The notes: generated by a model not told the origin, from the sequence alone. A stretch of DNA of 64,000 nucleotides from an uncultured Erythrobacter sp. (GCA_947495555.1 CANLZI010000001.1:534861-598860); one strand, 5' to 3'. Positions 38,983-48,515 are shown, counted from the first letter of the stretch. Numbers and translations: made by a program.

Positions 38983-39735
38983 TCAGCCAAGCATGGCCAT
39001 TCCGCCGTTTACATGCAGGGTTTCACCCGTGACATATCCTGCCTCGCGGCTGGCAAGATAGGCCACAGCGGCCCCGATGTCGCTGCCCTCGCCCATCCTG
39101 CCCAAAGGAATTTTCGCGTTGAGAGCGTCTTTCTGGGCGTCGGGCAATTGGTCGGTCATGGCTGTGCGGATAAAGCCCGGCGCAACGCAATTCACCGTAA
39201 TACCGCGGCTGGCCAATTCCTGGCCCAAACTTTTTGACATACCAACCACGCCAGCCTTGGATGCCGCATAGTTCATCTGGCCAGGATTACCGGTAGCCCC
39301 AACCACGCTGGTGATAGAAATGATGCGGCCAAAACGCCCCTTCATCATCGGCCGTGCTGCTGCGCGCATCAGGCGGAAGGAAGCCTCAAGATTGATGCGG
39401 ATCACATCATCCCATTCATCATCCTTCATCCGCATCGCCAGATTGTCGCGCGTGACGCCGGCATTGTTGACCAGAATATCGATCCCACCCAGCGTGTGAA
39501 CGGTTGCAGGGATCAGTTCTTCAACCTGTTCCTTCTCGCCCAGATTGCAGGTGATCTCGACATGATCTCCGCTCGTCTCGCGATTCAACTGTTCGCGGAA
39601 CATGCGCAATTTGTCGCCGTTTGAGCCTGACAATGCGATGCGCGCACCCTGCTTTGCCAAGGCCATGGCAATTTCCGAACCGATACCGCCGCTGGCACCT
39701 GTCACCAGTGCATTCATTCCCGTCAGGTCAAACAT
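38983..39735 (-). CDS. fabG: 3-oxoacyl-[acyl-carrier-protein] reductase
   Basis: A 250-aa NADPH-dependent reductase of fatty-acid elongation. The cofactor motif is TGASGGIG (residues 13-20), then NNAG. The catalytic Ser is in SITSVVGATGNPGQ, Tyr and Lys in MNYAASKAGV, and the C-terminus GETLHVNGGMAMLG is the FabG signature. It is the last gene of fabD-GNAT-fabG on the minus strand. Confidence 0.95.
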   Translation of the reverse strand: MFDLTGMNALVTGASGGIGSEIAMALAKQGARIALSGSNGDKLRMFREQLNRETSGDHVEITCNLGEKEQVEELIPATVHTLGGIDILVNNAGVTRDNLAMRMKDDEWDDVIRINLEASFRLMRAAARPMMKGRFGRIISITSVVGATGNPGQMNYAASKAGVVGMSKSLGQELASRGITVNCVAPGFIRTAMTDQLPDAQKDALNAKIPLGRMGEGSDIGAAVAYLASREAGYVTGETLHVNGGMAMLG

Positions 39736-39744
39736 CGCATTTCC

Positions 39745-40173
39745 TCACCATTCAAGATAATAAATCATCGCCGGTTCAGCCACTGCACCGGTCTTTTCAT
39801 AAAGTCCACGAGCGGCAACATTGTCCGGCTCGGTCCCCAGCCAAATTTCTTCAATACCAGCCTTGTCGGCACGATCGAACACAGCTTCCATCAAGGATTG
39901 AGCGACACCTCGGCGGCGCGCGTCATCACCGGTCCCAATCTCGTCGAGGTAAAGCTCGGTATCTTTGTCAGGATGATGATGCACCACGCACATGCATTGT
40001 CCGATCACCAATCCATCTTCTACCGCTAGCGCCATCCAATTGAGCGGATTGGCAAGATAGCGCTTGAGGCGATCCGCGCGGATCGGTTCGTCAAACACCC
40101 CAGCCATGACGTTGTCCAACACTTCGCAGTTCGAAGCGTCAATCCAGACAACTTGCCAAGCACCCTCCTGCAA
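39745..40173 (-). CDS. GNAT family acetyltransferase
   Basis: A 142-aa acetyl-CoA dependent N-acyltransferase. The CoA-binding motif is RRRGVAQSL (Q/RxxGxG/A type) after YLDEIGTGDDA, and TEPDNVAARGLYEKTGA is motif B. The overall pattern is reminiscent of AAC(3)-I-like GNATs, but resistance activity cannot be inferred. Translation appears to start at TTG 40173, directly after the fabD stop, with AAGGAG 8 nt upstream inside the fabD end. It is inserted between fabD and fabG. Confidence 0.78.
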   Translation of the reverse strand: MQEGAWQVVWIDASNCEVLDNVMAGVFDEPIRADRLKRYLANPLNWMALAVEDGLVIGQCMCVVHHHPDKDTELYLDEIGTGDDARRRGVAQSLMEAVFDRADKAGIEEIWLGTEPDNVAARGLYEKTGAVAEPAMIYYLEW

Positions 40174-41109
40174 TCAAAGCTCCTTTGCGAAATTCTCTAT
40201 ATCTTCCATCGTGATAAGGCTGGAAGTTAATGCTTCTTTGTCAATCCTACCGATCATCGGAGAGAGCACTTTTCCGCCCAATTCAACGAAGTGCCCCACG
40301 CCGTCAGCACGCATGGCCAGCACACTTTCGCGCCACCGAACGCGGCCCGTCACCTGGGCAACAAGCAGCGATTGTTCTTCCGCCGGATCGCTCACCTTGG
40401 ATGCTGTCACATTGGCATAAACTGGCAGGATAAGCGCAGATGGCGGTGTTTCGGCAAGCGCCTCTGCCATGCGATCAGCAGCCGGTTGCATCAGCGAGCA
40501 ATGAAACGGGGCCGAAACTGGCAAAGGGATGCCGCGCTTGATCCCATGATCCTTTACCAGGGCAACGGCCCGATCAATCGCGCCCTTATGGCCCGAGATG
40601 ACCACCTGCGTTGGATCATTGTCATTGGCCACATCGCACACTTCGCCGTCAGCCGCAGCAGCAGCCAAAGCTGTCGCTTTTTCTATGTCGGCCCCCAACA
40701 GCGCCGCCATACTGCCCTCGCCTACAGGAACCGCAGCCTGCATCGCTTGCCCGCGTAGTTTTAGCAGACGGGCCGTGTCCGCCAGAGAGAAGGCACCCAC
40801 TGCGCACAGCGCTGAATATTCACCCAGCGAATGGCCCGCGACGCAATCGCCAGCATCAGCCAGCTTTACGCCGAAGTCATTCTCCAACACCCGCAAGGTC
40901 GCAATTGCATTGGCCATGATTGCAGGCTGAGCATTCTCGGTCAGGGTCAGCTGATCCTCTGGACCATCGCGCATGATCGAGGACAGCTTCTGCCCCAACG
41001 CATCATCCACTTCTTCAAAGGTTGCGCGAGCCGATGCGCTGGCCGCAGCCAATTCGCTGCCCATGCCAACTTTCTGACTACCTTGCCCCGGAAAAACGAA
41101 AGCACGCAT
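40174..41109 (-). CDS. fabD: Malonyl-CoA-ACP transacylase
   Basis: A 311-aa enzyme loading malonyl groups onto acyl carrier protein. It starts with FVFPGQGSQKVGMG, has the active-site Ser in GHSLGEYSAL (about 93) and the catalytic His in SAPFHCSLM (about 205). Ala- and Asp-rich linkers are normal. It heads fabD-GNAT-fabG. Confidence 0.96.
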   Translation of the reverse strand: MRAFVFPGQGSQKVGMGSELAAASASARATFEEVDDALGQKLSSIMRDGPEDQLTLTENAQPAIMANAIATLRVLENDFGVKLADAGDCVAGHSLGEYSALCAVGAFSLADTARLLKLRGQAMQAAVPVGEGSMAALLGADIEKATALAAAAADGEVCDVANDNDPTQVVISGHKGAIDRAVALVKDHGIKRGIPLPVSAPFHCSLMQPAADRMAEALAETPPSALILPVYANVTASKVSDPAEEQSLLVAQVTGRVRWRESVLAMRADGVGHFVELGGKVLSPMIGRIDKEALTSSLITMEDIENFAKEL

Positions 41110-41184
41110 TCAATCTGTCTCCTGCTGTGGCGCTCTGTTGAGCTGCCCAATCTATGTTGGCGTTTTGCCGCCTAGGCTGCGCGG

Positions 41185-42015
41185 TTACGCAGCACCTGCG
41201 GGGCTGGCAAGACCGAAGGGTACGATCCGATTTTCAGCCGTGTGTCCGATTTGAGCACGCCCCAAGTACGGAATACCGGCTCGTGCACACCAGAATTGGG
41301 CAATTTCTTCTGCCGTCTGGCCGAACTCACGATCATTCTCGGGAACAGCGGTAACACTGCCCAGCCGCAATCCGGCCAAACGCGGCAATGCGCCTGCCAG
41401 ATGAAAGAACAGCCGGTCGATCGAATAAAGGTGTTCGCTAACCTCTTCTACCATCACCACATGCCCTTCCAGATCGGGCATCATCGGTGTGCCGCTGAGC
41501 ATGGCCAGAGTGATCAGATTGAAAGCGACCGCGGGCGTTTGTCCGTCCAAGCTGGGTTCCAACCCGCTGTTATCACCGCTGAACCATCGTAGTACCCGAC
41601 GCACCGCTTCGCGCCCTCTTTCGCTGCGTGCGCTTACCGGCATGGAGCCATGCGCGCATTGGCCAATCCCCGCGCGGTATAAGGCGCCCAGCAGATATCC
41701 ACAGTCAGAAAAGCCAACATAGGTTTTTGACCGCGCCGCAGCCCCCATTCGAGCGATTGCAGCCTCTGCAATGCGATTCGAACCATAACCGCCCTTGGCG
41801 AACCAAACGGCGTCGAAATCGGAGTTATTGGCGCATTCGACCAGTGCCTTCAGCCGCTCTATATCCGGGCCCGCGAAATGGCCTTGCTCGAGAAAGCACT
41901 GGTCATGGAAGGTGATTGAGTGCTGCGGAAACTCGTCCGCCACCAATGCTCTGGCCGCATCGGCATGATCCTGTGTGATCCGGGTGGCGGGTGCGCAAAC
42001 AACAATCCGTGTCAT
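41185..42015 (-). CDS. ldcA: LD-carboxypeptidase (S66 family)
   Basis: A 276-aa serine peptidase that trims the terminal D-Ala from murein tetrapeptides in the cytoplasm during wall recycling. CAPATRIT opens the first strand, FAKGGYGSNRI is the GGYG motif, and VGFSDCGYLLGAL carries the nucleophilic Ser in the G-x-S-D motif. The Glu lies in EEVSEHLYSIDR and the His in IGHTAENR. I start at ATG 42015, giving the family-typical MTRIVVCAP; ATG 42024 is possible, while the upstream extension overlaps mpl. It is divergent from the Mpl-type ligase gene (54 bp between starts). Confidence 0.85.
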   Translation of the reverse strand: MTRIVVCAPATRITQDHADAARALVADEFPQHSITFHDQCFLEQGHFAGPDIERLKALVECANNSDFDAVWFAKGGYGSNRIAEAAIARMGAAARSKTYVGFSDCGYLLGALYRAGIGQCAHGSMPVSARSERGREAVRRVLRWFSGDNSGLEPSLDGQTPAVAFNLITLAMLSGTPMMPDLEGHVVMVEEVSEHLYSIDRLFFHLAGALPRLAGLRLGSVTAVPENDREFGQTAEEIAQFWCARAGIPYLGRAQIGHTAENRIVPFGLASPAGAA

Positions 42016-42069
42016 AAACCGCATTGTGCCTGCTTGTGTTGCCGCGCACAACTCAATACCCGTGCCAAG

Positions 42070-43512
42070 ATGCACAAGACCGACAACAATGCCGCCAATG
42101 ACGCCCAATTTGATGCCGCAAGGCCCTATTTCTTTTGCGGCATCGGTGGATCGGGCATGTTGCCACTTGCTCAAATTCTACACGGCGCAGGGGCACAAGT
42201 GTCCGGATCAGACCGCAGCAATGACCAAGGCCGTACGCCGCAGAAATTCGATTGGCTGAAAAGTGCTGGCTTCGCCCTGTTCCCACAGGATGGCAGCGGC
42301 ATTACCTCGCCCAGCCAGGTGCTGATCGCATCGGCTGCGGTGGAAGATACCGTTCCCGAAGTGCGCCGAGCCCAAGAACTGGGATGCGAGCGGCTGACGC
42401 GCGCCGAAATGCTCTCTCGCCTGTTTAACGCGGCAGGCACCAGCATTGCCATTGGCGGCACCAGCGGAAAGTCCACAGTTACGGGGATGATCGGGTGGAT
42501 TTTGGCGCATGCGGGCCGCGATCCCACCATCATGAATGGTGCGGTGATGAAGAATTTCGTCAGCGAGGCAAATCCCTTCGCCAGCGCCCAGGTCGGAAAA
42601 GGCAATTTGTTCGTTAGCGAGGTGGATGAAAGCGACGGGTCCATCACCTTATATCGCCCCAGCGTCGGCGTGCTGCTCAATGTCAGTCTTGATCACAAAA
42701 GCATGGAAGAACTGCGGGCGCTGTTCGGTGATTTCCTGAAGGCTTCGGCCAAGCAAGTGGTGAATTTCGATAGCGAGGAGGCGCGCCTGCTGTCTGAAGT
42801 ATCGCCGCATTGCACCTCTTTCGCGATAGACAACGCGCAGGCGGACATTTCGGTTGCCCCCGGGTCGATTGAGCAAGGCTCTCTGTCGATCACTGCCCGG
42901 ATCATTGATCGCCGCGATGGCACCCAACAGACGCTAACCCTTCCGATGCCGGGCTTGCACAATTTGTCCAACGCCCTGGCAGCAATTGCCGCTACCAATG
43001 CCGCCGGTGTGAGCATAACCGACGCGATCACAGCTTTGCACGAATTTGCTGGGCTTGCCCGCCGGTTCGATATCATCGGCACCACCAGCGATGGCATCTC
43101 AGTAATAGACGATTTCGGTCATAACCCGGAGAAATGCGCCGCCACACTCCGCACATTGAAAGCGACACCGGGCCGCGTAATCGCCTTCTTCCAGCCCCAT
43201 GGTTATGGCCCATTGCGCCAGATGGGCAGTGAACTGGCGGAGACCTTCGCCAATGAACTTGGCCCCGATGACATCACGATCATGTGCGATCCGGTATACT
43301 TCGGCGGCACGGTGGACCGCAGCGAGGGCAGCGAGCGTATCATCAAACTGATTCAGGATGCCGGGGGCAATGCCCAGCATATTCCCTCTCGAGAGGATTG
43401 TGGCAAGCGCATCGCTAAGATTGCTCAAACTGGCGATCGGATCGTGATCATGGGCGCACGCGACGACACATTGACAGGCTTTGCCCGCTCCCTTTTGAGC
43501 GATCTATCATGA
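42070..43512 (+). CDS. mpl: Mpl-type UDP-N-acetylmuramate peptide ligase
   Basis: A 480-aa Mur ligase. YFFCGIGGSGMLPLAQIL is the MurC/Mpl opening, GGTSGKSTVTGMI the ATP loop, EVDESDGS the MurC-like acidic motif, and VIDDFGHNPEKCAATL the C-terminal domain motif. The Asn/Pro after GH and the single-gene context away from murG-murC-ddl favour Mpl, which joins recycled tripeptide to UDP-MurNAc, over MurC, but this is inference. It starts at ATG 42070; the longer frame upstream is Cys-rich and overlaps ldcA. A divergent LD-carboxypeptidase supports a recycling role. Confidence 0.83.
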   Translation: MHKTDNNAANDAQFDAARPYFFCGIGGSGMLPLAQILHGAGAQVSGSDRSNDQGRTPQKFDWLKSAGFALFPQDGSGITSPSQVLIASAAVEDTVPEVRRAQELGCERLTRAEMLSRLFNAAGTSIAIGGTSGKSTVTGMIGWILAHAGRDPTIMNGAVMKNFVSEANPFASAQVGKGNLFVSEVDESDGSITLYRPSVGVLLNVSLDHKSMEELRALFGDFLKASAKQVVNFDSEEARLLSEVSPHCTSFAIDNAQADISVAPGSIEQGSLSITARIIDRRDGTQQTLTLPMPGLHNLSNALAAIAATNAAGVSITDAITALHEFAGLARRFDIIGTTSDGISVIDDFGHNPEKCAATLRTLKATPGRVIAFFQPHGYGPLRQMGSELAETFANELGPDDITIMCDPVYFGGTVDRSEGSERIIKLIQDAGGNAQHIPSREDCGKRIAKIAQTGDRIVIMGARDDTLTGFARSLLSDLS

Positions 43513-43790
43513 GTCCCTATCAAAGAGCAGGGCGCCACGCGAAGCTGATGATGGGTGTGCTGGCGTCCGCAATCGTCTTTGTGATCGCCTGGGATCAATT
43601 GTTCGGGCATTCATCTCTGGCCTTTACGGCAGCGATCATCGCGCTGGTTTTCGCCAATGGTGGCATGCTGCTGCATAATTGCCCGACTTGCGGCAAAAAT
43701 CTGTTCTTTCGAGGGGTTTTTGTGGTGCCTTGGCCCAACAAGACCTGCGGCAAGTGCAAAGCTGATCTAACCGCCGAGCAGCACCCTTAA
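43509..43790 (+). CDS. Two-helix membrane protein with C-terminal zinc ribbon
   Basis: A 93-aa protein. Two hydrophobic helices (about residues 14-31 and 36-54) are followed by CPTCG and CGKC pairs spaced 24 residues apart, a four-Cys zinc-ribbon pattern facing one side of the membrane. Its ATG overlaps the mpl stop (ATGA), so it is translationally coupled. Function unknown; I know no named family. Confidence 0.75.
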   Translation: MSPYQRAGRHAKLMMGVLASAIVFVIAWDQLFGHSSLAFTAAIIALVFANGGMLLHNCPTCGKNLFFRGVFVVPWPNKTCGKCKADLTAEQHP

Positions 43791-43835
43791 TCTAGCTAAT
43801 GGCGAGTGATCAGAAGTCCGGCTAGACCCTGTTCC

Positions 43836-45365
43836 ATGACCGCTGCTGATTTCTCGCTCGACACGCTGTTTCGTGCCAATGTGCGCCTACATCCAGCCAA
43901 TGAGGCCGCCGTGGATAGGACGCAGCGCCTGACCTATGCCGAATTGGACATGCGGGTGGATCACCTGGCCCATTGGTTACTGGCCCGGGGCATCGCGCCG
44001 GGTGACCGGATTGCAATTCTGCTGACCGATGGCGCGCCCTACCTCACCACCCTGCTCGCTTGTGGCCGCATCGGAGCGATTGCGGTGTTGCTCAATTGGA
44101 GGCTGGCCCCGGGCGAGATCGGCTGGATTATGGGCAATGCAGAGCCCGCCATGACCTTCACCAACCCGCGCTTTTCTGACTTGTTGGCTCAGTCAGATGC
44201 GGGTGAGACAGTGGAAGTTGACGAGCAGCACGATCCGCATGGCGCTTTCGAGGCTGTCGTCAGCAGCGCGGATCATAAGCCAAGCGCCCTGCCCGATCTG
44301 CCCGCAGAGCGCGCGCTCTATATGATGTACACCAGCGGTACGACCGGTCGGCCCAAAGGGTGCATGCAGTCCGGCAGTGCGGTGGCCTCTTCCGCTCTAG
44401 GCTTTTCCGTCAGGCGGCATTTCTCGGCGCAGGAACGCCTACTGTCCACCAATCCCATGTTCCATGTGGTTGGGATGCAGCAAGTCGCTGCGATGCTCGC
44501 CTGCGGGGGATGCTGCGTCTTTGCCGGGCGCGATGATGACAGCCCGGCCATCTTGGACCTGCTCCACCGCGAAGCTTGCACCACCAGCAGCGCATTCCCG
44601 CAGATATCCTTCCCCTGGCAGGCGATGAACCCAGTGCGCGATGGCGTAATGCCTCTGCAAAAATACACCGGCGGCGCTGGTATGGGCAAACCGCAGATAT
44701 ATGACTTCATCGAGGACGATTGGGATTGCCGCGTCGTGGGCGGATATGGCCAGACAGAGATTTGCGGATTTGCGACCTTCATCGATTATACCGACATGCT
44801 CGCCCACCCCAAGTCGATCGGCTGGCCGATGCAGCATGTGGAAATGACTATTCTTGATCCTGAGGGCAATGTCCTGCCCCATGGCGAAGAAGGCGAGATA
44901 TGCATGCGCGGGCCGTCCACCATGATGGGATATTGGCGAAATGACGAGGCGAGCGAGGCGGCATTGGGCCACGGCTGGCTGCGCAGCGGAGATTTGGGCA
45001 CGATGGATGATCGCGGGCTGCTCTATCTGCTCGGCCGGGCCAAGGAATTGATCAAGACCGGCGGTGAAAATGTCTATCCGGCCGAGGTTGATGCGATCTT
45101 TGCCGAAATGCCTGAGGTGCTGGATGCGGGTTGTGCCGGAGTGCCGGACAAGCAGTGGGGCGAAGCAGTGAAGGCGTTTGTCGTTCTCCAACCCAGTGCC
45201 AGCCTGTCACGCGAGGAAATCACTGCTCGTTTCAAGGACCAGATCGCGGGATACAAACGACCGCGCTATATTGAATTTGTCGATCAATTGCCGCGAGATC
45301 CGCTGGGCAAGCTCCTCCGCCGCGAACTGAGCGAGCGCCCGGTGACACCGGATCAGGCTGCATAA
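43836..45365 (+). CDS. Acyl-CoA ligase (AMP-forming)
   Basis: A 509-aa adenylate-forming ligase of the fatty-acyl/benzoyl type. The P-loop motif is YTSGTTGRPKG (about residue 166), the A5 motif is GGYGQTE, the hinge region SGDLG...LLYLLGRAKELIKTGGENVYP, and the catalytic Lys is in RDPLGKLLRREL near the C-terminus. The ATG at 43836 suits the family start (DTLFRANVRLHPANEAAV). Acyl substrate unknown. It lies 45 bp downstream of the zinc-ribbon gene and may be co-transcribed with mpl. Confidence 0.88.
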   Translation: MTAADFSLDTLFRANVRLHPANEAAVDRTQRLTYAELDMRVDHLAHWLLARGIAPGDRIAILLTDGAPYLTTLLACGRIGAIAVLLNWRLAPGEIGWIMGNAEPAMTFTNPRFSDLLAQSDAGETVEVDEQHDPHGAFEAVVSSADHKPSALPDLPAERALYMMYTSGTTGRPKGCMQSGSAVASSALGFSVRRHFSAQERLLSTNPMFHVVGMQQVAAMLACGGCCVFAGRDDDSPAILDLLHREACTTSSAFPQISFPWQAMNPVRDGVMPLQKYTGGAGMGKPQIYDFIEDDWDCRVVGGYGQTEICGFATFIDYTDMLAHPKSIGWPMQHVEMTILDPEGNVLPHGEEGEICMRGPSTMMGYWRNDEASEAALGHGWLRSGDLGTMDDRGLLYLLGRAKELIKTGGENVYPAEVDAIFAEMPEVLDAGCAGVPDKQWGEAVKAFVVLQPSASLSREEITARFKDQIAGYKRPRYIEFVDQLPRDPLGKLLRRELSERPVTPDQAA

Positions 45366-45516
45366 GCTACCCAAAGAAACCGAGTCCACGTGAATTCGGT
45401 ATCCGGCGGCACTGCTTGACTGTTGGTCCAAACGTCAGCACCTGTGCTTTATGGGTTCGCACCATTATGCGATCTGGCAAAGCCATGTCATTCGCGATTT
45501 TTACTCGGGGGTATGG

Positions 45517-46761
45517 ATGACACGGAAATCTATCGGATGGGCGCTCGGTTGCTTCACTTCAGCACTGGCTTTGTCGCCTCAGGCTGCCGCCCAGACCGTT
45601 GTGGGCGATACGAGTGTCAGCTGCGCGCAAGACCCCGCTTGCATGAACCGCATGCATCCCGAGATCCCGATGGTGGCAGAAGCAGAACTTGGTGAGCAGA
45701 TTACGTTCATCACACGCGACGCTTTCGATCTGACACTTGATCCTGATGTTTCTTCAAGTGCAAAGGCGAAGCCAAGGGACGGTGTTGGGATTGCTCATGC
45801 TCTGACCGGCCCCGTACACATACGCGGAGCCAAGGCTGGTGATGTGCTGGCTGTGACAATCGAAGCGCTCAAGCCTGCCGAGGTCGGGTGGACCGATGTG
45901 ACAGCTTTTGGCTTTGGCGGTGATCAATTCGCCACCGACGAGCGATTCATCGTGTGGCGATTGAATGAAGAATATGCTGAAAGTGATGCATTGCCCGGCG
46001 TGCGGATCCCGAACGGCAGTTTCCCAGGCGTTGTAACAACTTTGCCTGACAACCGACTCCAGGCGGACATTCTTGAGCGGGAGAGCCAACTTCTTCAAGC
46101 GGGAGGTTTTGTTCTGCCTCCTGACCCTATCGAAGCGAAACCTTCTGAGCTTTGCGGGCCTGAGGGTTCGAAACAATTAGAGTGCCTGCGAACCGTTCCA
46201 CCACGCGAGAATGGTGGGAATATGGATATTCGCTATCTTAGGGTCGGAACGACGCTGTACCTGCCATGCTTGATCGACGGCTGCGGTCTGTCGGTTGGCG
46301 ATTTCCATTATGCGCAGGGCGATGGAGAGGTTTCGGGCACCGCGATTGAGATGGGCGGAGAGCTCACCGTGACCACTCGCATTGTCGATAATCCGCCCGA
46401 CCTATCTCGTGGTCCGCACCTTGAAGGCCCGGCGACAGCGCTGGGCATACCTTCAACCCGATTTTATGCGGTAACCGGCTTCCCGTTGAAAGAGGAAGGA
46501 ACAGTTCCTGCCAATCTGGCCTATCTCGATTCCCCCAAGATCGCTGGTCTGCGTAATATGTCTGGCGATATCCATCTTGCGGCACGCAACGCCCTGGCCG
46601 CAATGATCGACTATATCATGTCCGAATATGGGTATGATCAGACTGAGGCTTATATGATCGCCAGCGTTGCTGTCGACCTGCGTATCGCGCAGCTGGTTGA
46701 TGTGCCTAATCTTGGCATCACCGCAGTCCTCCCATTGGATATCTTTGTAGAGGGCGAGTAA
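45517..46761 (+). CDS. Exported acetamidase/formamidase family protein
   Basis: A 414-aa protein with a signal peptide (SIGWALGCFTSALALSPQAAA). The catalytic domain has TGPVHIRGAKAGDVLAVTI, the metal-binding GCGLSVGDFHYAQGDGEV, and the C-terminal AYMIASVAVDLRIAQLVD, all hallmarks of the acetamidase/formamidase family that hydrolyses small amides. Export to the periplasm is less common than a cytosolic form. The ATG at 45517 follows a G-rich ribosome-binding region. Substrate unknown. Confidence 0.85.
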   Translation: MTRKSIGWALGCFTSALALSPQAAAQTVVGDTSVSCAQDPACMNRMHPEIPMVAEAELGEQITFITRDAFDLTLDPDVSSSAKAKPRDGVGIAHALTGPVHIRGAKAGDVLAVTIEALKPAEVGWTDVTAFGFGGDQFATDERFIVWRLNEEYAESDALPGVRIPNGSFPGVVTTLPDNRLQADILERESQLLQAGGFVLPPDPIEAKPSELCGPEGSKQLECLRTVPPRENGGNMDIRYLRVGTTLYLPCLIDGCGLSVGDFHYAQGDGEVSGTAIEMGGELTVTTRIVDNPPDLSRGPHLEGPATALGIPSTRFYAVTGFPLKEEGTVPANLAYLDSPKIAGLRNMSGDIHLAARNALAAMIDYIMSEYGYDQTEAYMIASVAVDLRIAQLVDVPNLGITAVLPLDIFVEGE

Positions 46762-46784
46762 CCCCGCTCGCACCCTAACTGCGC

Positions 46785-47600
46785 CTAGCCCCACCGCGCG
46801 GGATCAAGATCCAGCAGCTTTGACAGCTGGGCATAGAGCTCGCCTTCCTCACGCCGCAATGCCCGCGATCTTTCAAAGAACGTCACAATCGCTTCGGCGA
46901 AGAACTCTTCATGGTTGGTCGCGCCATAGGGGTCGATCAGCGTTGGGTGTCCGCTTTCAACCCGTTCCAGATGGCTTTGGAAAGCCTTCAGCATGGCCTT
47001 TTCCCAACCCTCATACGCCTGCCCTCTACGCAGGATCGGGATGCCATTGGTGTGTCCGGTCAGGCTGTCCAATTGGTGCGCAAATTCGTGGATGACGACA
47101 TTGTGGCCATCTTCTGCGTTGAGGCCCCCGTGCAACGCATGGTCCCATGACAACACAACAGGCCCCCGCGCCCAGCTTTCGCCCAGCAGACCGTGACTAC
47201 CTTCGTGGACGACATAGCCGTCATGGGTGTTGCGGTGCGGTCGGAAGGCCGAGGGGTAGACCAACACTGTCCTGAGCGTTTCATACCACACCGGGCTGTT
47301 GACGATCAGCAGGCATGCCTGCGCTGCGATAGACAGCCTCATGCTATCATTGACCTCAAGTCCCTGATTGCCGTGAAAGGTGATCTGATCGAGGAACAGG
47401 TTGATCTTCCCCTCCAGTTTCGGCCGCAAGGATGCTGGCAAGCGGCGCGTAATCGGCACAAGTTTCTCGACCACTGCGCGCTGTTCTGGAGTGAGGGGTG
47501 CAGCCAAGAGCCGGGCGCGCTTTTGCTGCCGCGACCTGCGGCGAAACCAGAACGCTGCGACAATCAGCACAGCAACAATCAGGACAGCATAAAGGGCCAT
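46785..47600 (-). CDS. mtfA: MtfA-type zinc peptidase (M90)
   Basis: A 271-aa protein with one N-terminal membrane helix (about residues 3-18) followed by a basic stretch, then the peptidase domain. The zinc motif is HEFAHQLD (about 172-179), preceded by VVLSWDHALHG and followed by HEEFFAEAIVTFFERS with the Glu ligand. E. coli MtfA binds the Mlc repressor and controls glucose uptake; that partner is not seen here. The membrane anchor is an addition to the E. coli form. Normal length. Confidence 0.88.
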   Translation of the reverse strand: MALYAVLIVAVLIVAAFWFRRRSRQQKRARLLAAPLTPEQRAVVEKLVPITRRLPASLRPKLEGKINLFLDQITFHGNQGLEVNDSMRLSIAAQACLLIVNSPVWYETLRTVLVYPSAFRPHRNTHDGYVVHEGSHGLLGESWARGPVVLSWDHALHGGLNAEDGHNVVIHEFAHQLDSLTGHTNGIPILRRGQAYEGWEKAMLKAFQSHLERVESGHPTLIDPYGATNHEEFFAEAIVTFFERSRALRREEGELYAQLSKLLDLDPARWG

Positions 47601-47827
47601 TTGTTAGAGATAAGAGCGGTCACATCGTTTTTGTAGACTGGGAGTTGGTGCACTGAGGAGGCATCCGCTTAACACCCTACGACCAGCCGTTCGGCCATCG
47701 GCCCAGCTGCAGACATTGCCGGTAGTGCCAGAAACCTCACCATGTGAATAACCGTTGACCTGGTGGTACTTGCTCTGACAGTCGGAAGCAGCCAAGGATC
47801 GAACGCTGAATATCAGCTAGGAGCAGC

Positions 47828-48400
47828 ATGACCGATATTGAGTTTATCGTTAGTTTTACCGCGCTTTTGTGCGGCCTGCTTTTGGCCAATGTTGCCAACA
47901 ACATCGCCGACGCTCTTCGCGCGCGAAAGGACTTGCCGATCGGCTTTGTGCCATGGGCGATAAATTTGTTTATTTCGGCGGCTGTCATTAACTCGTTCAT
48001 CCTGCTCGCGGACATCAAAGATACCTTCCCTCTCGAGGTGGTGTCTCTGGCAACCTTACTGTTGACTATCCTGCCGTACATTGTGGTGAGCCGCCTGCTT
48101 TATCCGGAACACAGTGAGAAATGGACATCAGTCGAAGACTATTACATCGCCAATCGCAAGCTGATCCTAGGCATTATGTTGATCCCAAGCTGCACCTTCG
48201 CCTTTAGTCAATTATATTACCCGCTCGGACGGCCTCCTGCCGAAATAGGCCTTGTCCTTGGGGTTGTCATTGCGCCGGTGATTGCCACTCTGGTGTTCCT
48301 GATACTGACAGCAAAGCCGCGATGGCACAGGATCGGTTTCGGGTTTCTCGTAGTGCACCGCGTCGCTATTTTGACGTTCACCGCAATCCTCAACAGTTAG
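47828..48400 (+). CDS. Multi-pass membrane protein of unknown function
   Basis: A 190-aa protein with about six hydrophobic helices. It opens TDIEFIVSFTALLCGLLLANVANNIADALRARKDLPIG, a pattern I have seen in uncharacterised sphingomonad proteins, but I cannot name a family. Conserved-looking motifs are few (SRLLYPEH, SVEDYY). The start is supported by TAGGAG 5 nt upstream. It is flanked by non-coding DNA on both sides and seems monocistronic. Confidence 0.7.
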   Translation: MTDIEFIVSFTALLCGLLLANVANNIADALRARKDLPIGFVPWAINLFISAAVINSFILLADIKDTFPLEVVSLATLLLTILPYIVVSRLLYPEHSEKWTSVEDYYIANRKLILGIMLIPSCTFAFSQLYYPLGRPPAEIGLVLGVVIAPVIATLVFLILTAKPRWHRIGFGFLVVHRVAILTFTAILNS

Positions 48401-48423
48401 TGGCAAATTCAACGTCCAACACC

Positions 48424-48456
48424 GTCACCCTGAACTTGGTTCAGGATCCATCCCCC
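48424..48456. repeat. Short dispersed palindromic repeat
   Basis: CCGTCACCCTGAACTTGGTT then CAGGATCC, containing the palindrome CCTGAA-CTTGG-TTCAGG. This GTCACCCTGAAC type element is common between genes in many proteobacterial genomes. It lies between convergent genes and may help end transcription. Confidence 0.55.
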
Positions 48457-48515
48457 GTGCTGCGCAGGTCTCAGTATGAGGCGGCATAGATGCTGAAACG
48501 CGTTCAGCACGGCGG

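Noticed and set aside
47601..47827. Small gene upstream of the 190-aa membrane protein
   Set aside because: No frame with a plausible start, ribosome-binding site and protein-like composition.
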